Of a stretch of 5,807 bases of DNA, positions 1 to 5,807 are shown in pieces (within the stretch, counting starts at the first letter, position 1; every line of letters starts with the position of its first letter). The notes under the pieces were generated by a model, which was not told the origin of the DNA, searched no databases, and was given only the letters and a program-made list of their open reading frames with translations. Position numbers and translations under genes: made by a program. Origin of the DNA: Oscillospiraceae bacterium (GTDB lineage: Bacteria > Bacillota > Clostridia > Saccharofermentanales > Saccharofermentanaceae); NCBI GenBank assembly GCA_902803695.1, contig CADCQX010000402.1, positions 1 through 5,807 of the forward strand, read 5' to 3'.

Positions 1-2
1 AA

Positions 3-317
3 GAGGGTAAAGAATCCGTAACCCACTTTACAGTAGTTCAAAGATATAAGGAAGCTACTGATCTCTCGCTTCTTCTCGAGACAGGAAGGACCCATCAGAT
101 CAGGGCTCACATGTCATACATCGGTCATCCTCCCGTTGGCGATCCGATATATAGCGGCAGAAGACCGACCTATGGTCTTGAAGGACAGGCGCTTCACAGT
201 AAGTCCATATCTTTCATCCATCCGAGAACAGGAGAGAGACTGGAGTTTGAAGTAGACCTTCCGGAGTATTACAAAGAAGTTTTGAGCAGACTAACACCTA
301 TAGATCCAGGTAAATGA
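3..317 (+). CDS. RluA/RluD-family 23S rRNA pseudouridine synthase, C-terminal part (5' end outside window)
   Basis: This open frame enters from the left edge and ends at TGA 315-317, giving the last 104 residues. The diagnostic stretch is LLETGRTHQIRAHMSYIGHP followed by VGDPIYSG, which matches the conserved C-terminal block of the RluA/RluD family (LxTGRTHQIRVHM...HPxxGDPxYG). These enzymes isomerise specific uridines in rRNA (or tRNA) to pseudouridine in the cytoplasm. The catalytic aspartate motif (HRLD) and any N-terminal S4 domain lie upstream of the window and cannot be checked. An ATG at 111 falls inside the conserved block, so it is not the start. The gene lies 7 bases before phoH and is probably cotranscribed with it. 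The family is firm; the exact paralogue (RluD-like or another) and its target site cannot be settled from this fragment. Confidence 0.93.
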   Translation, partial: EGKESVTHFTVVQRYKEATDLSLLLETGRTHQIRAHMSYIGHPPVGDPIYSGRRPTYGLEGQALHSKSISFIHPRTGERLEFEVDLPEYYKEVLSRLTPIDPGK

Positions 318-320
318 GGT
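316..320 (+). promoter_or_regulatory. Ribosome binding site of phoH
   Basis: GAGGT lies 4 bases before the ATG at 325 and overlaps the stop codon of the preceding pseudouridine synthase gene. It supports the ATG at 325 as the start and suggests translational coupling with the upstream gene. Confidence 0.6.
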
Positions 321-324
321 AACA

Positions 325-1275
325 ATGGTAGAAAGAATCGATGATTGTCGTTCCGACATAGTAAGCGTAGGAACTTTATTCAATAAAGTTAAGAGTGAGT
401 ATAACGTGTCCGTTGAGGTTGACGGCAATTCCGTCGTTATCAACGGTGACAATAATCTTATGGTGCTTCGTGCCAAAGAGGCTATAGCCGGACTTCTCGA
501 ATTGTCTGATAAGAATGAGATCGATCCTATGCTGGTTGATTATGTTATCTTTCTCGAAAACAGCGGCAAACTCGAAGAGTTCCTTCAGATGAAGGATGAA
601 GTTTTCTTTACCACATATAGCGGCAGACCTTTGAAAGCTAAGACCTTAGGTCAGAGATTCTATATTGATGCGCTTAAGAGAAGCGAGCTTGTTATCTGTA
701 GCGGTCCTGCCGGATCGGGAAAGACTTTCCTCGGTGTAGCCATGGCCGTTAAGGCTTTTCGAAATAAGGAAGTATCAAGGATCATCTTAACCAGACCTGC
801 GGTTGAAGCAGGTGAGAAATTGGGATTCCTGCCGGGTGATATTGCAGAAAAGGTTAACCCTTACATGAGACCTATATATGATGCGCTCATTGCTCTTCTT
901 GGTCAGGAAAACTTCGAAAAGTATTATGATAAGGGACTTATCGAGGTTTCTCCTCTTGCATTTATGCGAGGAAGGAACCTAGATGATGCTTATGTTCTTT
1001 TGGATGAGGCGCAAAACACCACTGTCGATCAGATGATGATGTTCTTAACCAGAATCGGTATGAACTGCCGTGCATGCGTATGCGGAGACTTCACTCAGAT
1101 TGATCTTCCAAGGGGCGTAGTATCAGGCCTTTATGACTCCATGGATGTACTTAAGGGCGTAGATGGTGTATCATTAATTAGTTTAGGAGAGGCAGATATC
1201 GTTCGTAATCCGCTTGTTCAGAGGATCGTTCGTGCATATGCCGACAGAGAGAAGAGTAAGACGGAGGATTCTTGA
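325..1275 (+). CDS. phoH: PhoH family ATPase (YbeZ/PhoL type)
   Basis: This 316-residue cytoplasmic P-loop NTPase has the usual length for clostridial PhoH. Residues 1-60 resemble the small N-terminal KH-like region of the family. The linker block around 99-110 (SGRPLKAKTLGQ) is typical. Walker A is GPAGSGKT at 127-134. TRPAVEAGEKLGFLPGD at 156-172 is a PhoH signature. Walker B is VLLDEAQ at 224-230, and GDFTQID at 254-260 acts as the sensor-type motif. The closing motif reads DIVRNPLVQ at 291-299, with N295 where most relatives have His (DVVRHP). PhoH/YbeZ proteins are linked genetically and physically to YbeY and thought to act on RNA during rRNA maturation or stress; the biochemical role is not fully settled. 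The ATG at 325 has GAGGT in front. The stop shares one base with the next start. Confidence in the family is very high. Confidence 0.97.
   Translation: MVERIDDCRSDIVSVGTLFNKVKSEYNVSVEVDGNSVVINGDNNLMVLRAKEAIAGLLELSDKNEIDPMLVDYVIFLENSGKLEEFLQMKDEVFFTTYSGRPLKAKTLGQRFYIDALKRSELVICSGPAGSGKTFLGVAMAVKAFRNKEVSRIILTRPAVEAGEKLGFLPGDIAEKVNPYMRPIYDALIALLGQENFEKYYDKGLIEVSPLAFMRGRNLDDAYVLLDEAQNTTVDQMMMFLTRIGMNCRACVCGDFTQIDLPRGVVSGLYDSMDVLKGVDGVSLISLGEADIVRNPLVQRIVRAYADREKSKTEDS
1263..1267 (+). promoter_or_regulatory. Ribosome binding site deciding the pgpH start
   Basis: GGAGG lies 7 bases before ATG 1275 but only 4 before the alternative in-frame TTG at 1272. The spacing favours ATG 1275, which overlaps the phoH stop in the form TGATG. 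The same layout recurs at recO. Confidence 0.75.
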
Positions 1276-3332
1276 TGCACAGAAGGCTTAAGCGCGCTAT
1301 AGGTATAATCGTAGCGATCGCAGTTCTTGTAACTGTGACGGTTTCTGTGTTTTTCGGATATATTCCTGTAAAGTATGACTACACGATTGGTTCTGTAGCC
1401 ACCTCCGATATCTATGCTTCACGTAATGTCATCGATAATTATCAGACCAAGTATGATGCTGTTATGGCTAAGAATTCCGTTAAGACCATAATGGTAAGGT
1501 CAGGTTCGGAATCTTCTGATAATATCACCAACATTAAGAGTTTCTTCCAGCTTGTAAGACAGTCCAGAGCGATGACGCTGGATGAATATGGAACGAAGGT
1601 AAGTGATCTTCAGCCTATTATCGATACTCTTATCAATAATGTCAGGGATACGATGGATTACAGTATGTCCCAGGAAGATGCCGAGACATATCTTTCAATG
1701 TCGTTCAGTGCTTTTAACTACCTTGAGGATAAAGCTAATTCCGTTACTGAGATCTTGATGATGGATATTGCTGATAGTGACAGCCTTAATATCCAGCTTA
1801 ATAATCAGCTCAAATCCATTTTCGAAGAAGATAATACATTTGCTTCTTATAGTGATCTTCTTAACCGTACAATGTCCGGTATCCTTCAGCCTAATGCTGT
1901 TTTCGATGATGCAGCGACCAATGAGGCTGCTCAAAATGCATATAATGAGGTAATGGATAATCCGGTTGAGATCCAGAAGGGTACTAAGATCATATCTGCA
2001 GGCGATCTGATCACTGAGCATAATTATCAGATTTTAAGTGACTTGGAGCTCCTTTCAGAGGATTCTTTTGATTATCTGCTCCTGTTCAGAGTTATGCTCT
2101 ATGTTGCAACGGTTTCCGTAATCATGGCTTTCTATCTGAGACTTCGTAAGGATAAGATCAAGGTCGATTTCAGGATCTTCCTCGCACTTAGCATTATCTT
2201 TGCTATCCCTGTAGTAGTTGGTCTTTATGCTTCGAATATCTCTTATCATCTTGTTGCTATATTGTTCTTTACTACGATCTGTTCGTCATTCCTTGGCGTT
2301 ACGGATTCTATAATCCTTTCTGTATTTATCCTTGTTTATATGTGGCCGATCTACTCGTTTGATTCTGAGATGTTCATGACATCTTTGGCAGGTATTGTGG
2401 TTTCAGCTTCATTGTCAGGAAGGAACAAGGCAAATAACAACTCCGCTGCACTTATAATCTTCCCGACATTAAGCGTGTCTTTCGTTTCTGTTGTATTGAA
2501 CTTCCTTAACGGATCTACCAGAAACGGATATATCGATTCGTTTACGATGTCAGCATTGTCTTCGTCTATCTCGATAGTTGCTGCCATTGGTCTTACGCCT
2601 ATCTTTGAACTTATCTCGGGAGCTGTTTCTCCTGTTAAGCTCATCAATCTGTCACAGCCTAGCCAGCCGCTCTTGAAGAGACTCTTTATCGAGGCTCCGG
2701 GTACATCCCAGCATTCCATGATGGTCGCGAATCTTGCCGATGCAGCTGCTGATGCTATAGGTGCTGATGCTCTGCTTTGCCGTGTAGGATCTTATTTCCA
2801 TGATATCGGTAAGCTTAATAATCCGGGATATTTTACCGAAAACCAGAAGGACTACAATCCTCATACTGTATTAACTCCTATGGAGAGTTGTGCAATTATT
2901 ACTGCCCATACTGAAGACGGTGTTAAGATGGCTCAGAAGGATAATCTTCCTAAGGCTATCATCGATATTATCAATCAGCATCACGGTAATACGTATCCTT
3001 CATATTTCTTCAAGAAGGCGATCGAAGAAGCTAGGCTTAAGGGACTTCCTGAGCCTAATCCTGACGATTACAGATATAAGGGTGAGATCCCTAATACGAA
3101 GGAAGCAGCGATCATAATGCTCGCCGATACCTGTGAGGCTGCTCTTAAGTCTGCGAAGACCACTGATATAGCTCAGTGCGAGAATATCATCAGAAAACTC
3201 ATCAAGCATAAGATCGAAGAAGATCAGCTTGTTAATTCCCAATTGTCTTTTGATGACCTCGAGAAGATCATCAAAGCCTTCCTGAATATCTATTCAGGCC
3301 AATTCCACGAAAGGATCAAATATCCTGAATGA
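1275..3332 (+). CDS. pgpH: 7TM-HD family cyclic-di-AMP phosphodiesterase (PgpH/YqfF type)
   Basis: The 685-residue membrane protein has the full PgpH layout. One N-terminal membrane segment lies at about 8-28, followed by an extracytoplasmic 7TMR-HDED domain at about 45-255. Seven hydrophobic segments span about 266-447, and a cytoplasmic HD domain fills about 470-675. Probable metal ligands, numbered from ATG 1275, are H480 (TSQHSMM), H509-D510 (YFHDIGKL), H545 (ITAHTEDGV), H569/H570 (NQHHGNT) and D618 (MLADT), so the active site looks intact. Characterised relatives hydrolyse cyclic-di-AMP to pApA, affecting osmotic and cell wall homeostasis; that role here is inferred by homology. ATG 1275 is preferred to TTG 1272 because GGAGG sits 7 bases upstream. 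The gene sits between phoH and ybeY, its normal place in Bacillota. Its stop TGA overlaps a second ATG at 3329 as ATGA. Confidence 0.95.
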   Translation: MHRRLKRAIGIIVAIAVLVTVTVSVFFGYIPVKYDYTIGSVATSDIYASRNVIDNYQTKYDAVMAKNSVKTIMVRSGSESSDNITNIKSFFQLVRQSRAMTLDEYGTKVSDLQPIIDTLINNVRDTMDYSMSQEDAETYLSMSFSAFNYLEDKANSVTEILMMDIADSDSLNIQLNNQLKSIFEEDNTFASYSDLLNRTMSGILQPNAVFDDAATNEAAQNAYNEVMDNPVEIQKGTKIISAGDLITEHNYQILSDLELLSEDSFDYLLLFRVMLYVATVSVIMAFYLRLRKDKIKVDFRIFLALSIIFAIPVVVGLYASNISYHLVAILFFTTICSSFLGVTDSIILSVFILVYMWPIYSFDSEMFMTSLAGIVVSASLSGRNKANNNSAALIIFPTLSVSFVSVVLNFLNGSTRNGYIDSFTMSALSSSISIVAAIGLTPIFELISGAVSPVKLINLSQPSQPLLKRLFIEAPGTSQHSMMVANLADAAADAIGADALLCRVGSYFHDIGKLNNPGYFTENQKDYNPHTVLTPMESCAIITAHTEDGVKMAQKDNLPKAIIDIINQHHGNTYPSYFFKKAIEEARLKGLPEPNPDDYRYKGEIPNTKEAAIIMLADTCEAALKSAKTTDIAQCENIIRKLIKHKIEEDQLVNSQLSFDDLEKIIKAFLNIYSGQFHERIKYPE

Positions 3333-3388
3333 AAATAATCCTTAGCAATTAACACCGTAAATATTCGACTGAGACCATAAACGGTTTT
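3329..3388 (+). pseudogene. ybeY: Probable original 5' end of ybeY, interrupted by TAA at codon 8
   Basis: The ATG at 3329 overlaps the pgpH stop as ATGA and is in frame with the downstream YbeY-Era frame. It reads MKIILSN, then TAA (3350-3352), then HRKYSTETINGF, and runs straight into the MPLFEKACEK that begins at 3389. This resembles the normal clostridial YbeY N terminus (Met, a short beta strand, an Asn, then a few basic residues and an aromatic, as in 'IxNRQNKF'), and the distance to the first helix fits. The TAA lies where relatives carry Arg/Gln-like residues; a single C-to-T change from CAA would produce it. The only Shine-Dalgarno candidate, AAGGA at 3311-3315, is 13 bases from the ATG, so initiation here may depend on coupling to pgpH termination. 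Homology over the stop is judged by eye against remembered family sequences. Confidence 0.6.
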
Positions 3389-4855
3389 ATGCCCCTTTTC
3401 GAAAAAGCATGCGAAAAGATCGTCGAAGAAGATATCATGCCTTTTATCCTTACTAAAAATCAGGATAAGATGTACGTTAATCTTACATTGGTAGGTTCCG
3501 AGAAGATTCGTAAGATGAATGCGGAATTCAGAAATGTCAATAAGGTCACTGATGTTCTTTCGTTCCCGATGCTCGACATGAAAAACGGCAAACTTAATGG
3601 TGAACTGGATCCATCAGATTTTGAGTATGATCAGAACGGTGAAAAGGTCATCTGCTTGGGTTCCGTCGTTATATGTCCGGAGGTCTGCGAGAAGCAGGCA
3701 CTGGAATACGGACACAGCATCGAGAGGGAAGCAGCATTCCTTTTCGTTCATTCGATGCTCCATCTTTTGGGATTTGATCATATTGAAGCAGAAGACGAAT
3801 CACAGATGATCTTCTGGCAGAAAAAACTCATGTTCGATATAGGATTAGCCTTCGAAGATGAGATCGAATTTGTTTCTCATGAAGGTGAGATGAAGAATGA
3901 AAATGTCGCTTTTGAGGCAGGTACGCCATGTAAGCATGTTGGATATGTATCGATCCTGGGTCGTCCGAACGTAGGTAAGTCCACATTGCTCAACTATATA
4001 ACGGGAATGAAGCTAGCTATTGTTTCTCATAAGCCTCAGACAACAAGAACAAATATAAGATCTATATATAATGGCAAAGATTCTCAGCTTATCTTCGTTG
4101 ATACACCCGGTGTGCATAATCCGAAGTCTGAACTTTCCAAGATCATGGTCGAGAATTCATTTAACAGCGCTAAGCATTCTGACATCGTTCTCCTCATGGC
4201 TGACGGCAGATTTACTGAGCCTGCTGCTGTTGAGAAGAAACTTTTGGAGCTTTGCAAGCAGAATAAGAAGAAGGTTATCCTCGCGATCAACAAGTCCGAC
4301 GATATATCCAAGGAGTCACTTCTTCCTACTATCAGCAATTATTCTGCACTTTTCGATTTTGATGAAGTTATTCCGATCAGTGCGAGAACAGGTGATAACA
4401 TTGATGTTCTCCTTAAAGCTATCGAGGAAAGACTTCCTGAAGGTCCGAGACTTTTTGATTCTGAAGTTATGACTAACCAGACTGAAAGAGAGATCGCTTC
4501 CGAACTTATTAGAGAACAGATCCTACATTATACAAATCAGGAGATCCCTCACGGAACTACTGTCGTTGTTGATGAGTTTAAGGAGAAGTTCAAGGACAAC
4601 GCCAAGGATGAATACGACAGGGAAATGGTCGTAATACATGCATCCATTATCTGTGAGCGTAAATCCCATAAAGGAATACTTCTTGGCAAAGACGGTCAGA
4701 TGATCAAGAGGATCAGTACCAAGGCAAGGATCAATATTGAAAGACTCACGGGATGCAAGGTGTATCTTGAATTGTTCGTAAAAGTCAGAGAGGATTGGAA
4801 GAACGACGATCTGTACCTTAAGCAGTACGGTTATTTTGTCGAGGAGGATGACTGA
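3389..4855 (+). CDS. ybeY-era: Fused endoribonuclease YbeY - GTPase Era
   Basis: One 488-residue frame carries two normally separate ribosome assembly factors. Residues 1-153 are YbeY, the zinc-dependent RNase-like factor of 16S rRNA maturation: FRNVNKVTDVLSFP at 47-60 with the conserved R48, and HSMLHLLGFDH at 121-131, giving the zinc triad H121, H125, H131. Residues 154-183 form an acidic linker. Residues 184-488 are full-length Era: G1 GRPNVGKS 191-198, G2 region QTTRTNIR 218-225, G3 DTPG 238-241, G4 NKSD 301-304, G5 SAR 331-333, then a C-terminal KH domain with GKDG at 433-436 and LELFVKVREDW at 460-470. Era binds the 3' end of 16S rRNA during 30S assembly. ATG 3389 is the first usable start after an in-frame TAA, but it has no good Shine-Dalgarno and omits YbeY's first beta strand; the original start is probably 3329. 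Era might also be made separately from ATG 3890. Both domain assignments are very secure; the start is not. Confidence 0.93.
   Translation: MPLFEKACEKIVEEDIMPFILTKNQDKMYVNLTLVGSEKIRKMNAEFRNVNKVTDVLSFPMLDMKNGKLNGELDPSDFEYDQNGEKVICLGSVVICPEVCEKQALEYGHSIEREAAFLFVHSMLHLLGFDHIEAEDESQMIFWQKKLMFDIGLAFEDEIEFVSHEGEMKNENVAFEAGTPCKHVGYVSILGRPNVGKSTLLNYITGMKLAIVSHKPQTTRTNIRSIYNGKDSQLIFVDTPGVHNPKSELSKIMVENSFNSAKHSDIVLLMADGRFTEPAAVEKKLLELCKQNKKKVILAINKSDDISKESLLPTISNYSALFDFDEVIPISARTGDNIDVLLKAIEERLPEGPRLFDSEVMTNQTEREIASELIREQILHYTNQEIPHGTTVVVDEFKEKFKDNAKDEYDREMVVIHASIICERKSHKGILLGKDGQMIKRISTKARINIERLTGCKVYLELFVKVREDWKNDDLYLKQYGYFVEEDD
3882..3892 (+). promoter_or_regulatory. Possible internal ribosome binding site and start for Era alone
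   Basis: AAGG at 3882-3885, within AAGGTGAG, lies 4 bases before an in-frame ATG at 3890 (Met168 of the fusion), inside the linker and 16 codons before the Era G domain begins. Initiation here would give a free Era of about 321 residues, close to a normal Era plus a short extension. The spacing is short, so this is only a candidate and may be a relic of the original era start. Confidence 0.35.
4843..4847 (+). promoter_or_regulatory. Ribosome binding site of recO
   Basis: GGAGG, within GAGGAGG, lies 7 bases before ATG 4855 inside the last codons of era. The start overlaps the era stop as TGATG, so recO translation is probably coupled to that of era. Confidence 0.75.
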
Positions 4856-5619
4856 TGGCATCTGAACCGATCTCACTTCGTGGTGTCATTTTAAGTTCCG
4901 GTGAGTTCAAAGATAAAGACAGGATCATTACGTTCCTTTCCTCTGAGGCTGGTGTTATCAATGTCTGTGTCAAAGGTTCAGGTAAGCAGGGAAGTAAGCT
5001 TCTTTCTGCGACGATTCCGTTCATGGTATGCGATATCGTTGTATCGATGACAGGAAACTATTACTATCTCAAGGAATTCTCGATAGTTTACTCCAATTCC
5101 GAGATAATGAACTCTCTTGAAGCAATGACATGTGCTGCACATATTGGCAAACTGCTTTCTAGATCTTACATTGACGATACGAATTCCAAAGTAATGTATG
5201 AATTATGTGTATATACTTACTATGCATTATCGAAGGATCCGGAAGACCATAAACTCATCTATTCTGCATTCAACTGGAGATTTCTGTATCTTCTCGGGTA
5301 CTGTATACTCTATACACATTGTAATTCCTGTTCCGGAGAGTTCGATTCTTCGGCTTATTTAAGCTATTCGACAGGTGAAGCACACTGCGTTGACTGCTAC
5401 GGTAAAGGAAGGACATTTGAAGATATGATGCTTATGAGTTCTGCCGGAATAAAAGCATTAAACCATTTCATTGAATCTGATATCAAAAAACTGTTTATGG
5501 TCAAGGTCGATGATAACACGCTTAAGATGCTGTCTCTTTTTACTACCAGATGTCTGGATATACAGCTTGAAGGTACATATGACTCATATCTGGAACTTAT
5601 GAGAGATCTTGATGTTTAG
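4855..5619 (+). CDS. recO: DNA repair protein RecO
   Basis: This 254-residue protein has normal RecO length. The N-terminal OB-fold region (about 1-80) contains the typical opening GVILSSGEFKDKDRIITFLS, then GVINVCVKGSGKQGSKL, where RecO proteins carry 'xxAKGARKxxSK'. A helical domain follows. A zinc-binding site is formed by CNSC at 156-159 and CVDC at 178-181, present in most Bacillota RecO proteins. RecO helps RecR load RecA on SSB-coated single-stranded DNA in the RecFOR pathway and promotes strand annealing. Position directly after era is the usual one in Bacillota. The start is supported by GGAGG 7 bases upstream and by the TGATG overlap with era. The gene ends with TAG, the only one of the five not ending in TGA. 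It is the last protein gene of the unit. Confidence 0.93.
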   Translation: MASEPISLRGVILSSGEFKDKDRIITFLSSEAGVINVCVKGSGKQGSKLLSATIPFMVCDIVVSMTGNYYYLKEFSIVYSNSEIMNSLEAMTCAAHIGKLLSRSYIDDTNSKVMYELCVYTYYALSKDPEDHKLIYSAFNWRFLYLLGYCILYTHCNSCSGEFDSSAYLSYSTGEAHCVDCYGKGRTFEDMMLMSSAGIKALNHFIESDIKKLFMVKVDDNTLKMLSLFTTRCLDIQLEGTYDSYLELMRDLDV

Positions 5620-5646
5620 ATCTTACGAAACTCAGGAAATCTGATT

Positions 5647-5687
5647 AGCAAATTATCACAGATCGATCATATAGTTATTTGCTTTTT
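5647..5687 (+). terminator. Weak candidate Rho-independent terminator after recO
   Basis: AGCAAAT at 5647-5653 pairs perfectly with ATTTGCT at 5677-5683, and the 3' arm runs into a T tract ending at 5687. The stem is only 7 base pairs, AT-rich, and closes a loop of 23 bases, so it would be a poor terminator. Its position just after the last gene of the unit and before the tRNA promoter is right. Confidence 0.4.
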
Positions 5688-5707
5688 GTTGAGCAGTAAT
5701 GTAAAAT
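5679..5707 (+). promoter_or_regulatory. Candidate sigma-A promoter for tRNA-Leu
   Basis: TTGCTT at 5679-5684 (3 of 6 consensus -35 bases) is followed after exactly 17 bases by TAAAAT at 5702-5707 (5 of 6 consensus -10 bases). Transcription would start around 5713-5716, roughly 10 bases before the mature tRNA. The -35 box overlaps the 3' arm of the candidate terminator. Confidence 0.5.
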
Positions 5708-5724
5708 CATAAAGCCAATCAAAT

Positions 5725-5807
5725 GCGGATGTGGCGGAATTGGCAGACGCGCTAGCTTCAGGTGCTAGTTTGGGCAACCAAGTGCAGGTTCAAGTCCTGT
5801 CATCCGC
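5725..5807 (+). tRNA. tRNA-Leu (anticodon CAG)
   Basis: The sequence folds into a complete class II tRNA of 83 bases. The acceptor stem GCGGATG (5725-5731) pairs fully with CATCCGC (5801-5807). The D stem is GCG/CGC around a GAATTGGCAGA loop. The anticodon stem CTAGC/GCTAG encloses TTCAGGT with anticodon CAG at 5759-5761, reading CUG. A long variable arm (TTTGGGCAACCAAGT) is typical of leucine tRNAs. The T stem GCAGG/CCTGT encloses TTCAAGT, with one G-U pair. The window ends at the discriminator-proximal base of the acceptor stem, so the discriminator and whether CCA is encoded cannot be seen. Confidence 0.96.

Noticed and set aside
1272..1274. TTG as an alternative start of pgpH, one codon before ATG 1275.
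   Set aside because: Its spacing to GGAGG is only 4 bases, while ATG 1275 has 7 and forms the same TGATG overlap as recO.
1695..3242. Several open frames on the opposite strand or in other frames across pgpH, and similar ones across era.
   Set aside because: They are overlaid on strongly supported genes, have no recognisable domains and no convincing ribosome binding sites.
3350..3352. TAA read as a sense codon (recoded genetic code), prompted by none of the five genes ending in TAA.
   Set aside because: Four of the five genes end in TGA and one in TAG, but three of those TGA stops lie in stop-start overlaps, so the sample is biased. UAA reassignment is not established in bacteria and no other in-frame TAA occurs in the genes. 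A mutation or sequence error is simpler.
3354..3385. Inverted repeat ACCGT/ACGGT just before ATG 3389, followed by TTTT, as a terminator or translational control hairpin.
   Set aside because: Only 5 base pairs with a 22-base loop, helped by a 3-base inner pairing; easily expected by chance and it lies within apparent former coding sequence.
5620..5724. A small gene or riboswitch between recO and the tRNA.
   Set aside because: The region is about 105 AT-rich bases with no open frame of note and no recognisable riboswitch core; only the weak hairpin and promoter are supportable.
5725..5807. tRNA-Leu as an integration site for a mobile element.
   Set aside because: The window ends at the tRNA 3' end and no integrase, direct repeat or att-like sequence is visible.

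Overview
The window holds a compact run of rightward genes typical of low-to-moderate GC Clostridia (Bacillota): the 3' end of an RluA/RluD-family pseudouridine synthase, a PhoH-family ATPase, a 7TM-HD cyclic-di-AMP phosphodiesterase (PgpH/YqfF type), a single reading frame joining YbeY to Era, RecO, a short intergenic region, and a tRNA-Leu(CAG) that ends at the last base. The phoH-yqfF-ybeY-...-era-recO order is a classic Bacillota arrangement. The genus cannot be fixed from sequence alone, but the YbeY motif HSMLHLLGFDH, the gene order and the strong CTT/ATC/AAG codon preference suit an anaerobic clostridial lineage.

Layout: rluD-like tail (3-317), 7 bases, phoH (325-1275), 1-base overlap, pgpH/yqfF (1275-3332), ybeY-era (open frame from 3389; probable original start at 3329), 1-base overlap, recO (4855-5619). 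All are codirectional with tiny gaps or overlaps, so they are probably one transcript that begins upstream of the window. A weak terminator-like hairpin and a sigma-A-like promoter lie in 5620-5724, separating this unit from the tRNA.

Functionally, PhoH, YbeY and Era belong to the rRNA processing and ribosome assembly module. PgpH sets cyclic-di-AMP levels and RecO serves recombinational repair; both are habitual neighbours rather than pathway partners.

Two things stand out. First, ybeY and era are one continuous frame with a linker of about 30 residues, and the dgkA and cdd genes usually found between them are absent. Second, the YbeY frame reads back beyond the nominal ATG at 3389 through YbeY-like sequence to an ATG at 3329 that overlaps the pgpH stop (ATGA), but it is broken at codon 8 by TAA. 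The ATG at 3389 has no clear ribosome binding site and would give a YbeY lacking its first beta strand. This is either a sequence error, a recent nonsense mutation, or an unusual translation arrangement in front of an essential GTPase.
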